Positions 11,268 to 21,870 of a stretch of 64,000 bases of DNA are shown piece by piece; the stretch's first letter is position 1; every line of letters starts with the position of its first letter. The stretch is taken from the NCBI GenBank assembly GCA_050084985.1, contig JBITNC010000002.1, forward strand, positions 32,240,001 through 32,304,000. The letters run 5' to 3'. The DNA comes from Nageia nagi. Its lineage: Eukaryota > Pinophyta. The position numbers and the translations under genes are program-made. The notes below the pieces were generated by a model. The model made no database searches, had not been told where the DNA came from, and saw only the letters and a program-made list of their open reading frames with translations.

Positions 11268-13700
11268 ATGCCTCCACATAGACGCTCAACTGGATGTTCT
11301 CGACCTATCCGGGAAGAGGTAGGGTTTTGAAATAACTTTCTTTTCGATTTTTTGTTTATAATTTGTAATTTAACTATTTAATTTCAAAATTGAAATCATG
11401 AATGACATTTAAAAATTATTTTGATTATTTTTATCAGATAAATTTTGTAAATCCTACTTTTATTTATATTTTTTGTGAAATGTTGTATAATTTGGCTTCG
11501 ATCGTCGACCTAGGCCGAACGGATGATAGAGTCACCAACATTTGGAATGCGAACATCGATGACTGAGTCTTACCTATTAGAAATGCTGGCATTTTAGTAT
11601 GAAACACCATTTTTTTTTGAGCTGAACCTTTTTAACATTACATAGGTTCGAGACATCTTTGAGCCTCGAGGTAGATATCCCTTGATTTTACAGGAGGGTA
11701 GAGGTCTTCTAGGTCCAGTTGATCATACCTTTTTTAGGTCCATTGGTTTTGGAGTGGGTCCACACATGGGTTGCATTCATTGGGAGTATCCTTTATTAGC
11801 TACATTGTTAGACATATGGGATGTAATGACATGTACTTTTCATCTTCTAATAGGGGAGATGACTATCACAGTGGAGGATATACATAGATTGTATAGACTT
11901 CCCATTCATGGACAGAGGATTTTACCTATGGTGGATAGAACAGGAGTTTTACCTACTATTTCTTATTTGTATGGGGCTACTTGGGTTGATACTATTATTT
12001 TTGAGATTATTTCAGGTGGCATCCGATATTACCAGTATTGGATGGAGGATCAATAGGGGACGATCCATTTTTCATACTTGATGGGTTTAGTACAATGTTA
12101 TGCTCTCCTTGATACTGGCAATGGGAGGTTTCCATGGTCATTATTACCCATTATTATGGATATGATGTAGCAAGGTACAGTGTATGCTTGGGCACCCACA
12201 TTGTTAGCTCAGATTTATAGGGAGCTATTCTTTTATTCTCAAGGGCATAGGGCCTCTTTATCAGTTACTATCACCTTGTAGGCATGGGCTTATGAGCATA
12301 TAGCTATGGCTCATCCTTCAGGGTTGCTGATGCCAGGGTTTGGTAGTCACTTGGATTATGAGGCTAGCATAGTCCAATGGCATGATGATTTTTATATTCA
12401 CCATCAGATGGAGTTCATCGAGATGTGAGCTATTATCGCCACATGCTTAGTCACTTGATTCCAGATCAAGTGAGATTCAGACCTTACCATTTGTATCCCA
12501 TTTGGGGAGAGCTTGTAGCTGAGCTTACTAGTATTTGGTAGCCACATGTTTTGAGTGGTCATCGAGTCAATTTTTTGGATATATTTTCACTTTGAGAGAG
12601 TGCATCGTCAATTCAGCCTAGTTTAAGATGTACCTACCCCATCAGTGCCATATCAGCATGAGGGCACTATCTCAGTAGATGGTGTACAACCATTAGTTTA
12701 TGCAGAGCCTGATCCTACTCAAGAGGAGGGATTATTTGAGGATGATACTAGGGAGGATGATGTCAGGGTGTCTAAGGCATTTAGGGCCTAGTGGGAGGAG
12801 GGAGATGATGGCCTAGAGGGTGGATTGGAGGGTCAACATGTTCATTGATGCATCGATGTTGTTGAGGAGTTGGGTGTGGTAGTAGGAGGGGGAGAGGTAA
12901 GCGAGGAGCCTACAGGAGTAGAGGCTATAGGAAAGGAGGCTACTGATGAGGAGGTTATGGTAGATGGTCCTGAGGAGTTAGCTCCTAAGGAGGAGGCTAT
13001 GGGTGTAGGTGAGGAGGGAGGTGCCCCAGAGGTTGTACATGGAGTCGAGGAGGCTCCTACTACATAGGTTCCTAGCATTGATACTTTGCTAGGAGATATT
13101 TATGAGCTGAGATACCAATTGGCATAGGCCCACTCATGCATGTACAGGTATAGGGCTAAGCGAGATAGATATAGATAGGAGAGAGATGAGGCTTGTTCCT
13201 CTTTATAGGGAGCTCAGGCTCATTAGTTAGGAGCAACATCTACTTCTAGGGGTGGTCCTTCAGTTTTCAATCATGGCATTTATTAGTAATGGGATTTTTA
13301 TAGTGGTATAGTATAGATGTGGTTGATAGGTGTTCCAACTTTTACTCTAGGGGCTCACTATCCTATACCTCTTTATAGTTATATGCCCATAGATATCTTA
13401 GTATATTAGATAGGTAACAGTGCACAGGGCACAGTTGGATCTCTAGGAAGGACTCATAGGTCACAAGGTTTTCCTAGCAGGAGTGGTACACCCTAGGCAT
13501 CTCCCTTAGGTGCTGTTGGTTCATCTGAGTTATGAGGAGCTTAGCATCCAGGTAGTCCTATAGGATCTATACATACTACTCCTCTAGGTTAGGGTACCAA
13601 AGAGACTATTAGATAACGGAGGTGATCGAGTAGTCCTAGCTGACTAGGCAGTGGTTGGGGTAGTCCTTGAGGATACCCTTTTTCATGATGTTATTTTTTA
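11268..13700 (+). pseudogene. plant mobile domain (PMD) gene inside element B, antisense to gag-pol
   Basis: Exon 1 is 11268-11318 (17 codons, starting MPPHRRSTG and ending RPIREE). A GAG|GTAGGG donor, a 327-base intron and an ACATAG|GTT acceptor at 11645 lead to exon 2 in frame. Exon 2 encodes the PMD hallmark: CTFHLLIGEMTITVEDIHRL followed by RLPIHG (about 11830-11915). After a TAG at 12054 the same frame continues with FSYLMGLVQCYALLD, YAWAPTLLAQIYRELF and a WAYEHIA segment (to about 12330), then an acidic, Gly/Glu-rich region (12660-13070) and a Ser/Gly/Arg-rich end. Many stops are TAG in place of CAG. PMD proteins (MAIL1/MAIN and transposon relatives) are nuclear and linked to gene expression and silencing. 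Element C has the same gene, same first exon and same antisense placement. Confidence 0.8.
11319..11645 (+). other. intron of the PMD gene
   Basis: GT...AG boundaries with a T-rich middle; phase 0 between a 51-nt first exon and the conserved second exon. It contains another cluster of TCGATGAC and GCTGGCATT motifs (11502-11600). Splicing is inferred from the frame and from the matching first exon in element C. Confidence 0.6.
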
Positions 13701-13736
13701 TATGCTTATGAGGTTATTGGACCCTTGTATTTTATT

Positions 13737-13925
13737 GTATGATTCATGATGTTATGTTGACCTTTTGATGGACTGTTATGATGTATATATAGATAGATAG
13801 ATCTTTGATATTTATGATACTTGTATGATTCTTGATGTTATGATGACCTTTTGATGGACTGTTATGATGTATATATAGATAAATAGATCTTTGATATTTA
13901 TGGTACTTGTATGATTTTTGATGCA
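13737..13925. repeat. 86-bp tandem repeat (2.2 copies)
   Basis: Units begin at about 13738, 13824 and 13910 and share the TGATGGACTGTTATGATGTA core and an AGATAGATAG/AGATAAATAG stretch. It lies just past the end of the PMD gene. The interval up to 14309 is otherwise AT-rich without a gene. Confidence 0.85.
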
Positions 13926-14309
13926 TGAGTTTTCATTCTATATATAGATTTATGATAAAATAGGTATGATTTGATGTTATGTAGATCATAATAAACATAA
14001 TTGTCTTTTACTTACTTGATGATGAATAGATGTTAATGATAGATGTATTTTTCAAAATGTTGATGCATAGATATAATTGTGGAATGTATGATGTATAATG
14101 ATAAAATATATAACATATATCAACAAATTAGTTTGATGATGTTACTAATCTCAAAACCAAGTTAATAATAAGTATCATTATAGTTGCTATAAACAATAAA
14201 TCTAATTTATAATTTTAATAAGTTATTTAAGGACATATTTTATTATATTTTTGCAGAATCAGATGCATCATCTTCCGTACTTGGCAATTTTACAATAAAT
14301 TTCTTGATG

Positions 14310-14575
14310 TGACAAACCAGTGACTTATGGATGCATATGAACATTAAATTTATCTTGGTTAGGGGAACAATAAATAATCATTCTTATCCTTTCCAAAGAA
14401 AAGCAATTTTAATAATGTTCAAAGGTAATAGATAATAGTAGAAATGGCTTGGCATGACACACTAGTGACTTATGGATGCATATGAACATTAACTTTATCT
14501 TGGTCAAGGGAACAATAAATAATCATTCTTATCCTTTCCAAAGAAAAGCAATTTTAATAATGTTCAAAGGTAATA
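14310..14575. repeat. 145-bp tandem repeat (about 1.8 copies)
   Basis: TGACAAACCAGTGACTTATG at 14310 recurs as TGACACACTAGTGACTTATG at 14455. The two units are nearly identical over the TCATTCTTATCCTTTCC and AAAGCAATTTTAATAATG parts. Non-coding, between the convergent PMD gene and post-integrase ORF. Confidence 0.85.
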
Positions 14576-14938
14576 GCTATTCTCAAAAGGAATGGGTTTA
14601 ACAAAATGACACAAATGATTTTCAACACAAACAAAATACAAATTATGACAAAAGATTAGGTGATTTTGGATTAATAACCAAGTTATGATAACATCTACCT
14701 TATCTTTCTTCATCTCAAGATTTAACAACCTAAGATGATATCAAACAATATTGTTATATGTTGATAAAAAATCTATAAACTCCAGTGTGTGTAGTGAGAT
14801 TCATTTCCCTTATTAGATCATTTGAGATGAAATATCCTAGAGACATTAATAAGCTAGTCTATCTGTATGAAATGTATAGAGGTCCATAGGAAAGAAGGTT
14901 GCTAACGAAAATAGACATATCACCACTCGTAAGGTATG

Positions 14939-15041
14939 CCTCATTGCCAGACAGGCGTCCATAGCCCCGATGAGGATTAACCCCTCGATCTCGCTACAAC
15001 CTTGCTCTACTGCTAGTCAGGCATCCATAGCCCCGGTAGAG
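14939..15041. ncRNA. twin 37-nt hairpin element of B
   Basis: Two inverted repeats of exactly 37 nt: 14939-14975 (CCTCAT...ATGAGG) and 15005-15041 (CTCTAC...GTAGAG), 29 nt apart, with closely related loops ending CATAGCCCC. Element C has the same pair at 44150-44252, again 37 nt each and 29 nt apart, with different but still complementary stems. Flanks (about 14860-15190) are also alike. I cannot tell which strand, or whether RNA or DNA, is the active form. Possible roles are end formation for the convergent transcripts, an RNA packaging or stability signal, or a paired protein-binding site. Confidence 0.6.
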
Positions 15042-15609
15042 GATATTGTAATCACACAAGAATCATTGATATAATGTAGCAATTTTTTTTGTTTGTCATC
15101 TTCTTTTTTTTCATTTTTTTTAACTATCAAATGATTCTTAGGTTCGAGATGAAGCGAATAATAGGATAGACACATAACTTTCACTCTTAATATCTCTTAG
15201 AATGATTTCATTCAAATTCTCTTAGAATTTTTTAATGTCATAAGTGTTTGGAGTTTATGGATTTTCCTTCAAACATAAAATTTATGTTTTTCTATCATCT
15301 ATGGTATATCATTTCTTTATGGAAGAAAAGACAAAGTGAATGTAGTGATAACAAGGAGATTATTCTAAGATGACCTTTTCACACATTACACATTTATTGG
15401 ATAATCATTTTTACAATGACATGCAACATATATTCACATCATACAAGGGCAGGGCACCCAATTGCCAAGTGACCTCTAGATGTTTCCATCTAGGTAGATT
15501 TTATAATTTTTATGTGTTTTATATTTTTCAATTTTTTGGGATTTTATAATTTTTAATTTTTTAGGGTTTTATCATTTTTTCTAGGGAATCTATTCATGAT
15601 GCATTCAAA
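15042..15609. other. non-coding interval of B
   Basis: T-rich stretch (15080-15120) and AT-rich sequence. The segment around 15139-15165 (GGTTCGAGATGAAG) is still alignable with element C, beyond which I see no conserved feature. Confidence 0.4.
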
Positions 15610-16773
15610 TCAAGTTTGTACTGCATCAGGATTAAATGAACAATGTGTTGAACTAAATAAAAAACTAAAATCTAATACCACTTGATTATGATAGATTTCT
15701 GGAATACAATAATCTAAGTGTTCAAATGTTACGGTTTGTGTGATAGAGATGATTTGTTCTCGATGTTTTAAAGTTAGGTTGTGAGTACAATCAACTATTA
15801 TTTTGGGCTTTTCTATAGACCACAGAAGATAGAAATATATCATTAAATCATATTCTGAGTTAGGAGAACACCATAACTCAAATGCGTTGATACAAACAAT
15901 AACTTGATATCCATTTACTTTGACATCCCAATCGTAAGATTCATGTGCATCATAGAATGTCAAGGCCATTTTTTGTTGTATTTCAAGAGGCATGGAAAAG
16001 ATATTTGAATACAAAGGAGTAGGAACATTACAAATAACTTTCATAAAGAGATATTTGTCATACCTACTTTCGAACTTCAAAAGATAACTTCCATTATTCC
16101 GCACTCTATGTCCTTTTGATAGTTTTTTGATAATCTCATTTCTAACCCTTATTTGATTCATCGTTGTAAGTTCGGTAATACGACAAGCTTGCCTTTTCTC
16201 CAACTTTCATTTCCAAATTGTGTGTCGCATTTGCATGCGAGAAAATTTGTGAGTTTGCCTATATTGTTGTTGTAACATTCTAGGAGGAAAAACCACAAAA
16301 GTATTTGAAAAATCATAAATTACCTTTTGATGAGGTAAATAATGTAAAAGTTCATCCATCCATTCTAGGATTTTGGTTAATTGTTTAACATATTTCAGCC
16401 TAGCTAAAAGGAGTGAGTACTTAGTTAATTGGTAATTTATGATGATTCTCGATATTCCATAAGGCAATTGTAGGTAGAAAGCTGTTATTTCTTGTGATAT
16501 TCTTTCCATATGGGTGAAATAGATTTGTGGATCTAAAATAATGCTTACTTCATATCCACAAAAAGTGACTTCCCAACCATTATTTATACCACAAAACATA
16601 TGATATGTTCTTTCAAATTGTTCATCAACAGTCAATCGTAAATACTTTAAGAGATTCAAATCAAATCCATGTTTTAAATATGTTAATGCTAAATCACCTG
16701 GATATCTTGGTGATGGAAATCATACTTGTGGTTGCACTATGCTACCTTCAGCAGATTCCTTTGCTAGATTCAT
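15610..16773 (-). pseudogene. post-integrase ORF of B (about 387 codons, unknown function)
   Basis: One frame runs from an ATG at 16771-16773 to 15610 with only two internal stops, both TGA where CGA (Arg) is expected: one after IVQPQV and one after HTIWK (16204-16206). No transmembrane or signal segment is evident. Recognisable stretches are PRYPGD near the start, KVIYDFSNTFV (about 16290-16330), RVRNEIIKKLSKGHRVR, VKVNGYQVIVCINAFELW (about 15870-15920) and EKPKIIVDC (about 15785-15815). The same protein is encoded after integrase in element C, with KIIYDFS, LKINGQKIAI and KPKILIDC in the same order. It starts about 80 bases after the integrase frame ends. I recognise no family; it occupies the place where some gypsy groups have an envelope-like gene, but I see no envelope features. 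Confidence 0.65.
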
Positions 16774-16854
16774 CTTTTCTATTTTAATCATTAACACTTG
16801 CCAAATATTAATACTTTTATTTATTTATTAATTTAATAATAAAATAAAATGAAA

Positions 16855-18180
16855 GAAAACTAATGTACAATTTTTTTTTGTATAGAAGGGTCGAAGATGC
16901 ATGATATTTATAGGTTCACGCTCTTCATTTCCTTCTAAGTATGATAAATGACAAGTTCCTTTACCAAATTTTTTCTTAATGATATATGGTCCTAACCAAT
17001 TTGGAGCAAACTTATCTCTAAGCTGTTGTTCTATTCGTGAAGTTTGTTGATTTTATTTTAAAACCAAATCACTTGTTTTGAACTCATGAATTAGAGCCCT
17101 TTTATCAAAAGCTCATTTTATCCTCTTCTGATAAACACACATATGCTCTAAAGCATTGATACATTTTTCATCTAAAAGTAATAACTGATCTAAGCGAGTC
17201 TATCTTGCTTCCTCGTCAGAATTTTGCTCACTTAGATTTACTCTAAGGGATGGTATCTCAAGTTCTATGGGTAGGATGGCTTCTATTCCATATACTAAAG
17301 AGAAAGGTGTTGCCCCAATAGGAGTGCATACACTGGTATGATAAGCCCATAAGGCTTTTGGTATTTGCATATGCCAATCTCTATGAGAATCATTTACTAT
17401 TTTTGCTAAGATGTTCCGAATAGTTTTATTAGTAGCCTCTGCCTGTCCATTACCTTGTGGATAATATAGAGTAGAAAAACTTTGTTTAATCTTATACTTA
17501 TCACATATTTGTTTTACATCCTTATTTTTAAAATTTTTTCCATTATCCGTAATTAATTGGTTTGGTATGCTGAATCTACATATAATATCATTTTCTATAA
17601 ATTTAGCAATTCATGAACCAGTGGTGGAAGTCATGGGAATAGCCTCTACCCATTTGGTAAAATATTTAGTTGCTGTAATGATGAACTTGTGTCCACTAGC
17701 AGATGTAGGTGTAATTTGTCCTATTAAATCTAACACCCATTTAGAGAATGGCCAAAGTGATTGTATAGGATGTAGTTCTTGAGATGGTTGTGAAAATAAA
17801 TGAGCGTATTGTTGACATTTAAAACATTTTTTAACATATTCACAACAATCCTTTTCCATAGTTGGCCAATAATACCCCATTCATATTAATTGTTTCACAA
17901 TCGTAACACCATTAAAATGTCCTCTGCATGTTCCATCATGGGCAGAGGATATAGCCTTTTTAATATCATTACATTCAAGACATCTGAGTAAAACACCATT
18001 AAAATTTCATCGATGCAAGATATCCCCTATCAAACAATATTTAGTTGTTTTGATTTTAAAAGCTCATCATGATGATTTATTAAGGTTTGCAGGAAGAGTT
18101 CCAAATTTTAAAAAATCTATCAATTCTTTGTACCAATTATCTTTATCAGTTACGTCAATATTTAATACACTTTTTTCTTC
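16855..18180 (-). pseudogene. integrase of B
   Basis: Zinc-binding part with YYWPTMEKDC and KCFKCQQYAHLF (about 17810-17880), catalytic core with WPFSKWVLDLIG (first Asp), ITDNGKNF (second Asp, about 17535-17560) and FSTLYYPQGNGQAEATNK (Glu, about 17430-17485), then HRDWHMQIPKALWAYHTS, PFSLVYGIEAILP, and a C-terminal WLGPYIIKKK...HLRPFYT segment ending near 16880. This layout is that of Tat-group integrases. Damage: at least three TAG/TAA/TGA stops and a frameshift near 17620, but the catalytic DDE residues are all still readable. Confidence 0.88.
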
Positions 18181-18181
18181 A

Positions 18182-18670
18182 TCTTCCTATTGTAATTATG
18201 ATTGAGACAATTGAATTATTTCAACTTGAATTGAAGATTTTTTAGGATCTTCTGGGATGAGAGATCCAATAGAAGCCATAGCATCTGCAAATCTATTAGA
18301 TGATCTTGGTGCTACTTCTATACTAAATTGGTCAAAAAAATTTAATAATTCCTTAACTAATGCTTTATAATTTTGAAGTAAAGGTTCTTTACATTGATAA
18401 ATTCCTTTCACTTGATTTACGATGAGTAAAGAATCTCCAATAATCTTAATTCTTTTAAGTTTTAATTTAACAGTAGTTTTTAATGCTAATACCAAAGCTT
18501 CATATTCTGCATTATTATTAGTACAAGGAAATTTTAATTTAAATGAATATGGTATAGGGATCCCTTGTGGTGTTATAAATACAACACTTGCTCCACCACC
18601 TTATTCACATCGAGAACCATCAAAGTGTATTGTGATATCCCAATCATCTTCAGGTTCTATAGGTATTTAA
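18182..18670 (-). pseudogene. second (archaeal-type) RNase H of B
   Basis: Upstream part reads WDITIHFDGS (first catalytic Asp, about 18615-18645), then NNAEYEALVLAL (catalytic Glu, about 18480-18520), IKIIGDSLLIVNQV (Asp, about 18410-18450), and FSIEVAPRSSNRFADAMAS with the last acidic residue (about 18270-18330). An additional RNase H of this kind between the gypsy RNase H and integrase is diagnostic of the Tat/Ogre group. One stop near 18605 and a stop at the junction with the first RNase H interrupt it. Confidence 0.85.
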
Positions 18671-20162
18671 ATTTCATCTAATTGAAACACCCCATCATTG
18701 GGTAATTCAATGACAAGGGGTTTATTATCTTGCAATGGAGCATCAACAAGATAATTAGCAATTACTTGTCCTTTTATTGAACTTTGTCCAATAAAATGTA
18801 AATCAAATTTAGTTAAGTGCATTATCCACTTTGCAATTCTTGAATTTTGATAGGTTTTATTCATCATATATTTCAACGGATCCACTTTAGAGATGACATA
18901 TGTTGTATGATTAAGCATATAATGTTGAAGTTTTTTAGTAGCAAAAATGATAGCAAGACATAATTTTTCCAAATATATGTACTTAATCTCATAGCTCACT
19001 AGGGTTCTACTCAGATAATATATAGCTTGTTCTTTATTATGTTCATTCTTTTGAGCAAGCATTGTTTCTAAAGCATTTTCAGTAGCAGAGATATATAACA
19101 AAAGGGTACATCTTTTCTTGGTGGACTTAACATAGGAGGAGATAATAAATATCTTTTAATTTCATCGAATGCATCTTGTTGCTCTTTGCCCCAATGATAT
19201 TCTACTCCCTTTTTTAATAATTTTGTAAATGGTTTACATTTATCAGAAAGTTGAGCTATAAACCTTCTAATGGCTTGTAACTTGCCCTGTAAACTTTGTA
19301 ATTGTTTTAGAGTTGTAGGAGGTGGCATGTCTACTACTACCTTCACTTTACTAGTATCTATTTCAATTCCTCATCGAGACACAATAAATCCTAATAATTT
19401 TCTTGAAGTTACACCAAAAACACATTTTTTTAGATTTAATCTTACTTTATGTTCTAATAATCTATCTAAGACTTTAATTAGGTCTTTTCCTTGATCTACT
19501 CGATATTTAGATCTAACCAACAGATCATTGACATAATCTTCTACTATGTTGTGCATATAATCATGGAATATATAGGTCATAGCCCTTTGATAAGTTCCCC
19601 AGGCATTTTTTAATCCAAAAGGCATAACTTTATAACAAAAGGTACCCCGAGGAGTTATAAAAGCCATTTTATGTTGATCTTCAGTAGCTATTTTTATTTG
19701 ATTATAACCAGAAAACCCATCCATTAATGATAACATATCATGTCCTGCTGTCAAGTCTACCAAACTATCAATGCTAGGTAGAGGGAAATCATCTTTAGGA
19801 CAAGCTTTATTAAGATCACAAAAATCTATGCATATTCTTATTTTTCCACTTGGTTTTTTCATAGGTACCATATTAGATATCCAATCTGAATAATCTATAG
19901 GTTATATAAATTTAGCTTTTAATAATTTTTGAAGTTCTTCTTTTACCATTAATTCTATAGTAGGATGCATTTTATGTAATTTTTGTTTAACAGGTTTAGC
20001 ATCAGGCTTTAATGCTAAATTGTGTACTACTGATTTAGGATCTATTCCAGGCATGTTTGCATATGACCATGCAAATACTTTTTCTCATTCTTTTAATAAG
20101 GTTATAATTTCTTCTTGTTCATTTTCAGTGAGGTTCTCTCCTAATTGAATAATCTTAGGATT
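18671..20162 (-). pseudogene. reverse transcriptase and gypsy RNase H of B
   Basis: RT fingers and palm are clear: VFAWSYANMPGID (about 20040-20085), KKPSGKIRICIDFCDLNKACPKD (about 19795-19865), LSLMDGFSGYNQI (first Asp), MPFGLKNAWGTYQRAM, and the active-site segment EDYVNDLLV (about 19510-19545), where the usual YVDD has become YVND. Thumb and connection follow (LLGFIVSR; LQSLQGKLQAIRRFI). The RNase H begins after a frameshift near 19075 and shows CLAIIFATKKLQHYML and KYMMNKTYQNSRIAKW. The Asp-to-Asn change alone would inactivate it. Confidence 0.9.
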
Positions 20163-21443
20163 TTAAGGATCATTACTAATATTTATTTCTAAGACTTTTT
20201 CAGTAAGCATATGCAACCCTTCTTCTAATTGATTTGGTACTAGTATCCAACCATTGTCGTTAACACTATATTCTTCATCATATTCTTGAGTTTGTTCATT
20301 TGTGCATATTTGATTTTCATAGGAACCAAATATGTGATCTACGTTTTTGAATTCATGTATCAAAGGATTAGATGATATTAGAGAGAAATCAGCAATTACT
20401 TCATCTGTAGAAGTATTGGCTATTATTTTGATTAAATTTTGGTTTTTGTTAACTTCATCTATTTGTTCAATATTTTGATCTTCAATATCATTCTCTTTTA
20501 TTGTAACCATATTTATTGATGGTATATCTGAATATGGAATGATTGATGATTCAATATTTTTATTTATTTTTTCTTGTATATCACTTGGTAAGCACGAATG
20601 ATGCCAGGGTGGCTCAATATTATTAATAAAGAGCATCTCAACACCCTCTAAGACATCCATTTCACTTAATTGTTCTTCTCTTATATCAATAATTTCTTGT
20701 ACTATGGATTCTTTCTCTAAAATTTCTTCATTATAATCCAAATTCTCTTCTCCTGAATTTTCTAATTTAGCAAGATTTTTACATTCATTTTGATAACCTA
20801 ATCCACTTTTATCAGTGGGATATTGGTATTGTAATTCAATTATTTCTCGTAGACCCTATTCATATCGACCCAATCCTCATCCTTGCCAATTACATTTGTT
20901 AAAATAGTTTAAGACAAATGTTCTTGAAAATGGTGATAAATATTTCATATCATTATTGAAACTTCCTTCATATGTTTGATTAGGTATTGTTGACACAGGA
21001 TCTACTATCCCCACATAGATAAACATTGTCTGATTAAGTACTTCTCCTAAAGGTACTATTTGTCCAATTACACTAGGTGATTCAAATACTTTCCCCACTT
21101 CTTGTGATGAAGGTATATTAAATACCACATCATCTACATCATATTCTCCCATCCCTAAATCCATTAATTTAATTTTTACTAGATATACATTGGATGAGTC
21201 ATTATTAGATGTAGTATTTACTTGTTTTGATGAAGAAGCTCTATATTTTTCATCTAAAGTTTTAGCAACTTTTTCCCAAGTATCTTTATCTTGTATAGCT
21301 ATGTCACTTCTTCCTTTTATGACTTCAGATTGATTCATATTTTTGTTCACTAATATGGTTGATAAATTAGGAGATGATAAGGTCACTTTATTTGGATCAA
21401 AAATTAAATTACAATGTGAATAAGGATCTGGATCTTTAAACAC
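20163..21443 (-). pseudogene. protease-RT linker region of B
   Basis: Two long open stretches (20877-21443 and 20163-20741) in register between protease and RT. They are acidic and Asn/Ile/Glu-rich, with no catalytic motif. A SxYHGC-to-PWHHSCLP stretch and PLGEVLNQTMFIYVG-like sequence resemble the spacer of Tat/Ogre polyproteins, which is long in this group. Probably part of the polyprotein without an enzymatic role. Confidence 0.55.
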
Positions 21444-21870
21444 TCAATGAACTTTACCTTTATAGATGTATTTTAAACATCCATGGTAAGTTGATGGAAC
21501 ACATTGCATTTCTCTAATCCATGGATGTCCTAAAAGAATGTTGTATTGTATAATATTTCTTTCAATTATATGTAATAAAGTTTGAATGGTTTTAGTCCCT
21601 ATTGTAATTGGTAGCACTATTGATCCCAAAGTTGAACACACTGCATCATTAAACACCCTAATTTGTAAAGAAGGAGCTAAGATAAGCGAATCTGATAAAT
21701 TTAAATTTTTGTATGTAGCATTTGAAATTATATTTATAGCTAAACCTTCATCTATCAGAATTATTTTAAATAATTTCCCATCTACTTTACCCATTATATG
21801 TAAAGGTGTATCAAGTCCTTCTGGTCCATCGTTATTTAATTTTTCTTGTTTGTAGAAGGTGATACTAGGT
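21444..21870 (-). pseudogene. aspartic protease of B
   Basis: The frame includes ILIDEGLAINIIS (about 21725-21765), matching the IDGGSSxNI active-site segment of Tat proteases with the catalytic Asp kept but the following Gly-Ser altered, and a distal NILLGHPWIREMQCVPSTYH segment (about 21470-21540), the usual protease end in this group. It would cut the gag-pol polyprotein. Confidence 0.75.

Noticed and set aside
12842-13078. Minus-strand Ser/Thr/Pro-rich ORF
   Set aside because: Shadow of the acidic Glu/Gly-rich part of the PMD gene on the plus strand.
15139-15165. GGTTCGAGAT resembling a tRNA B box
   Set aside because: No A box, no cloverleaf and no acceptor pairing nearby; the block is conserved with C as part of the hairpin flank.
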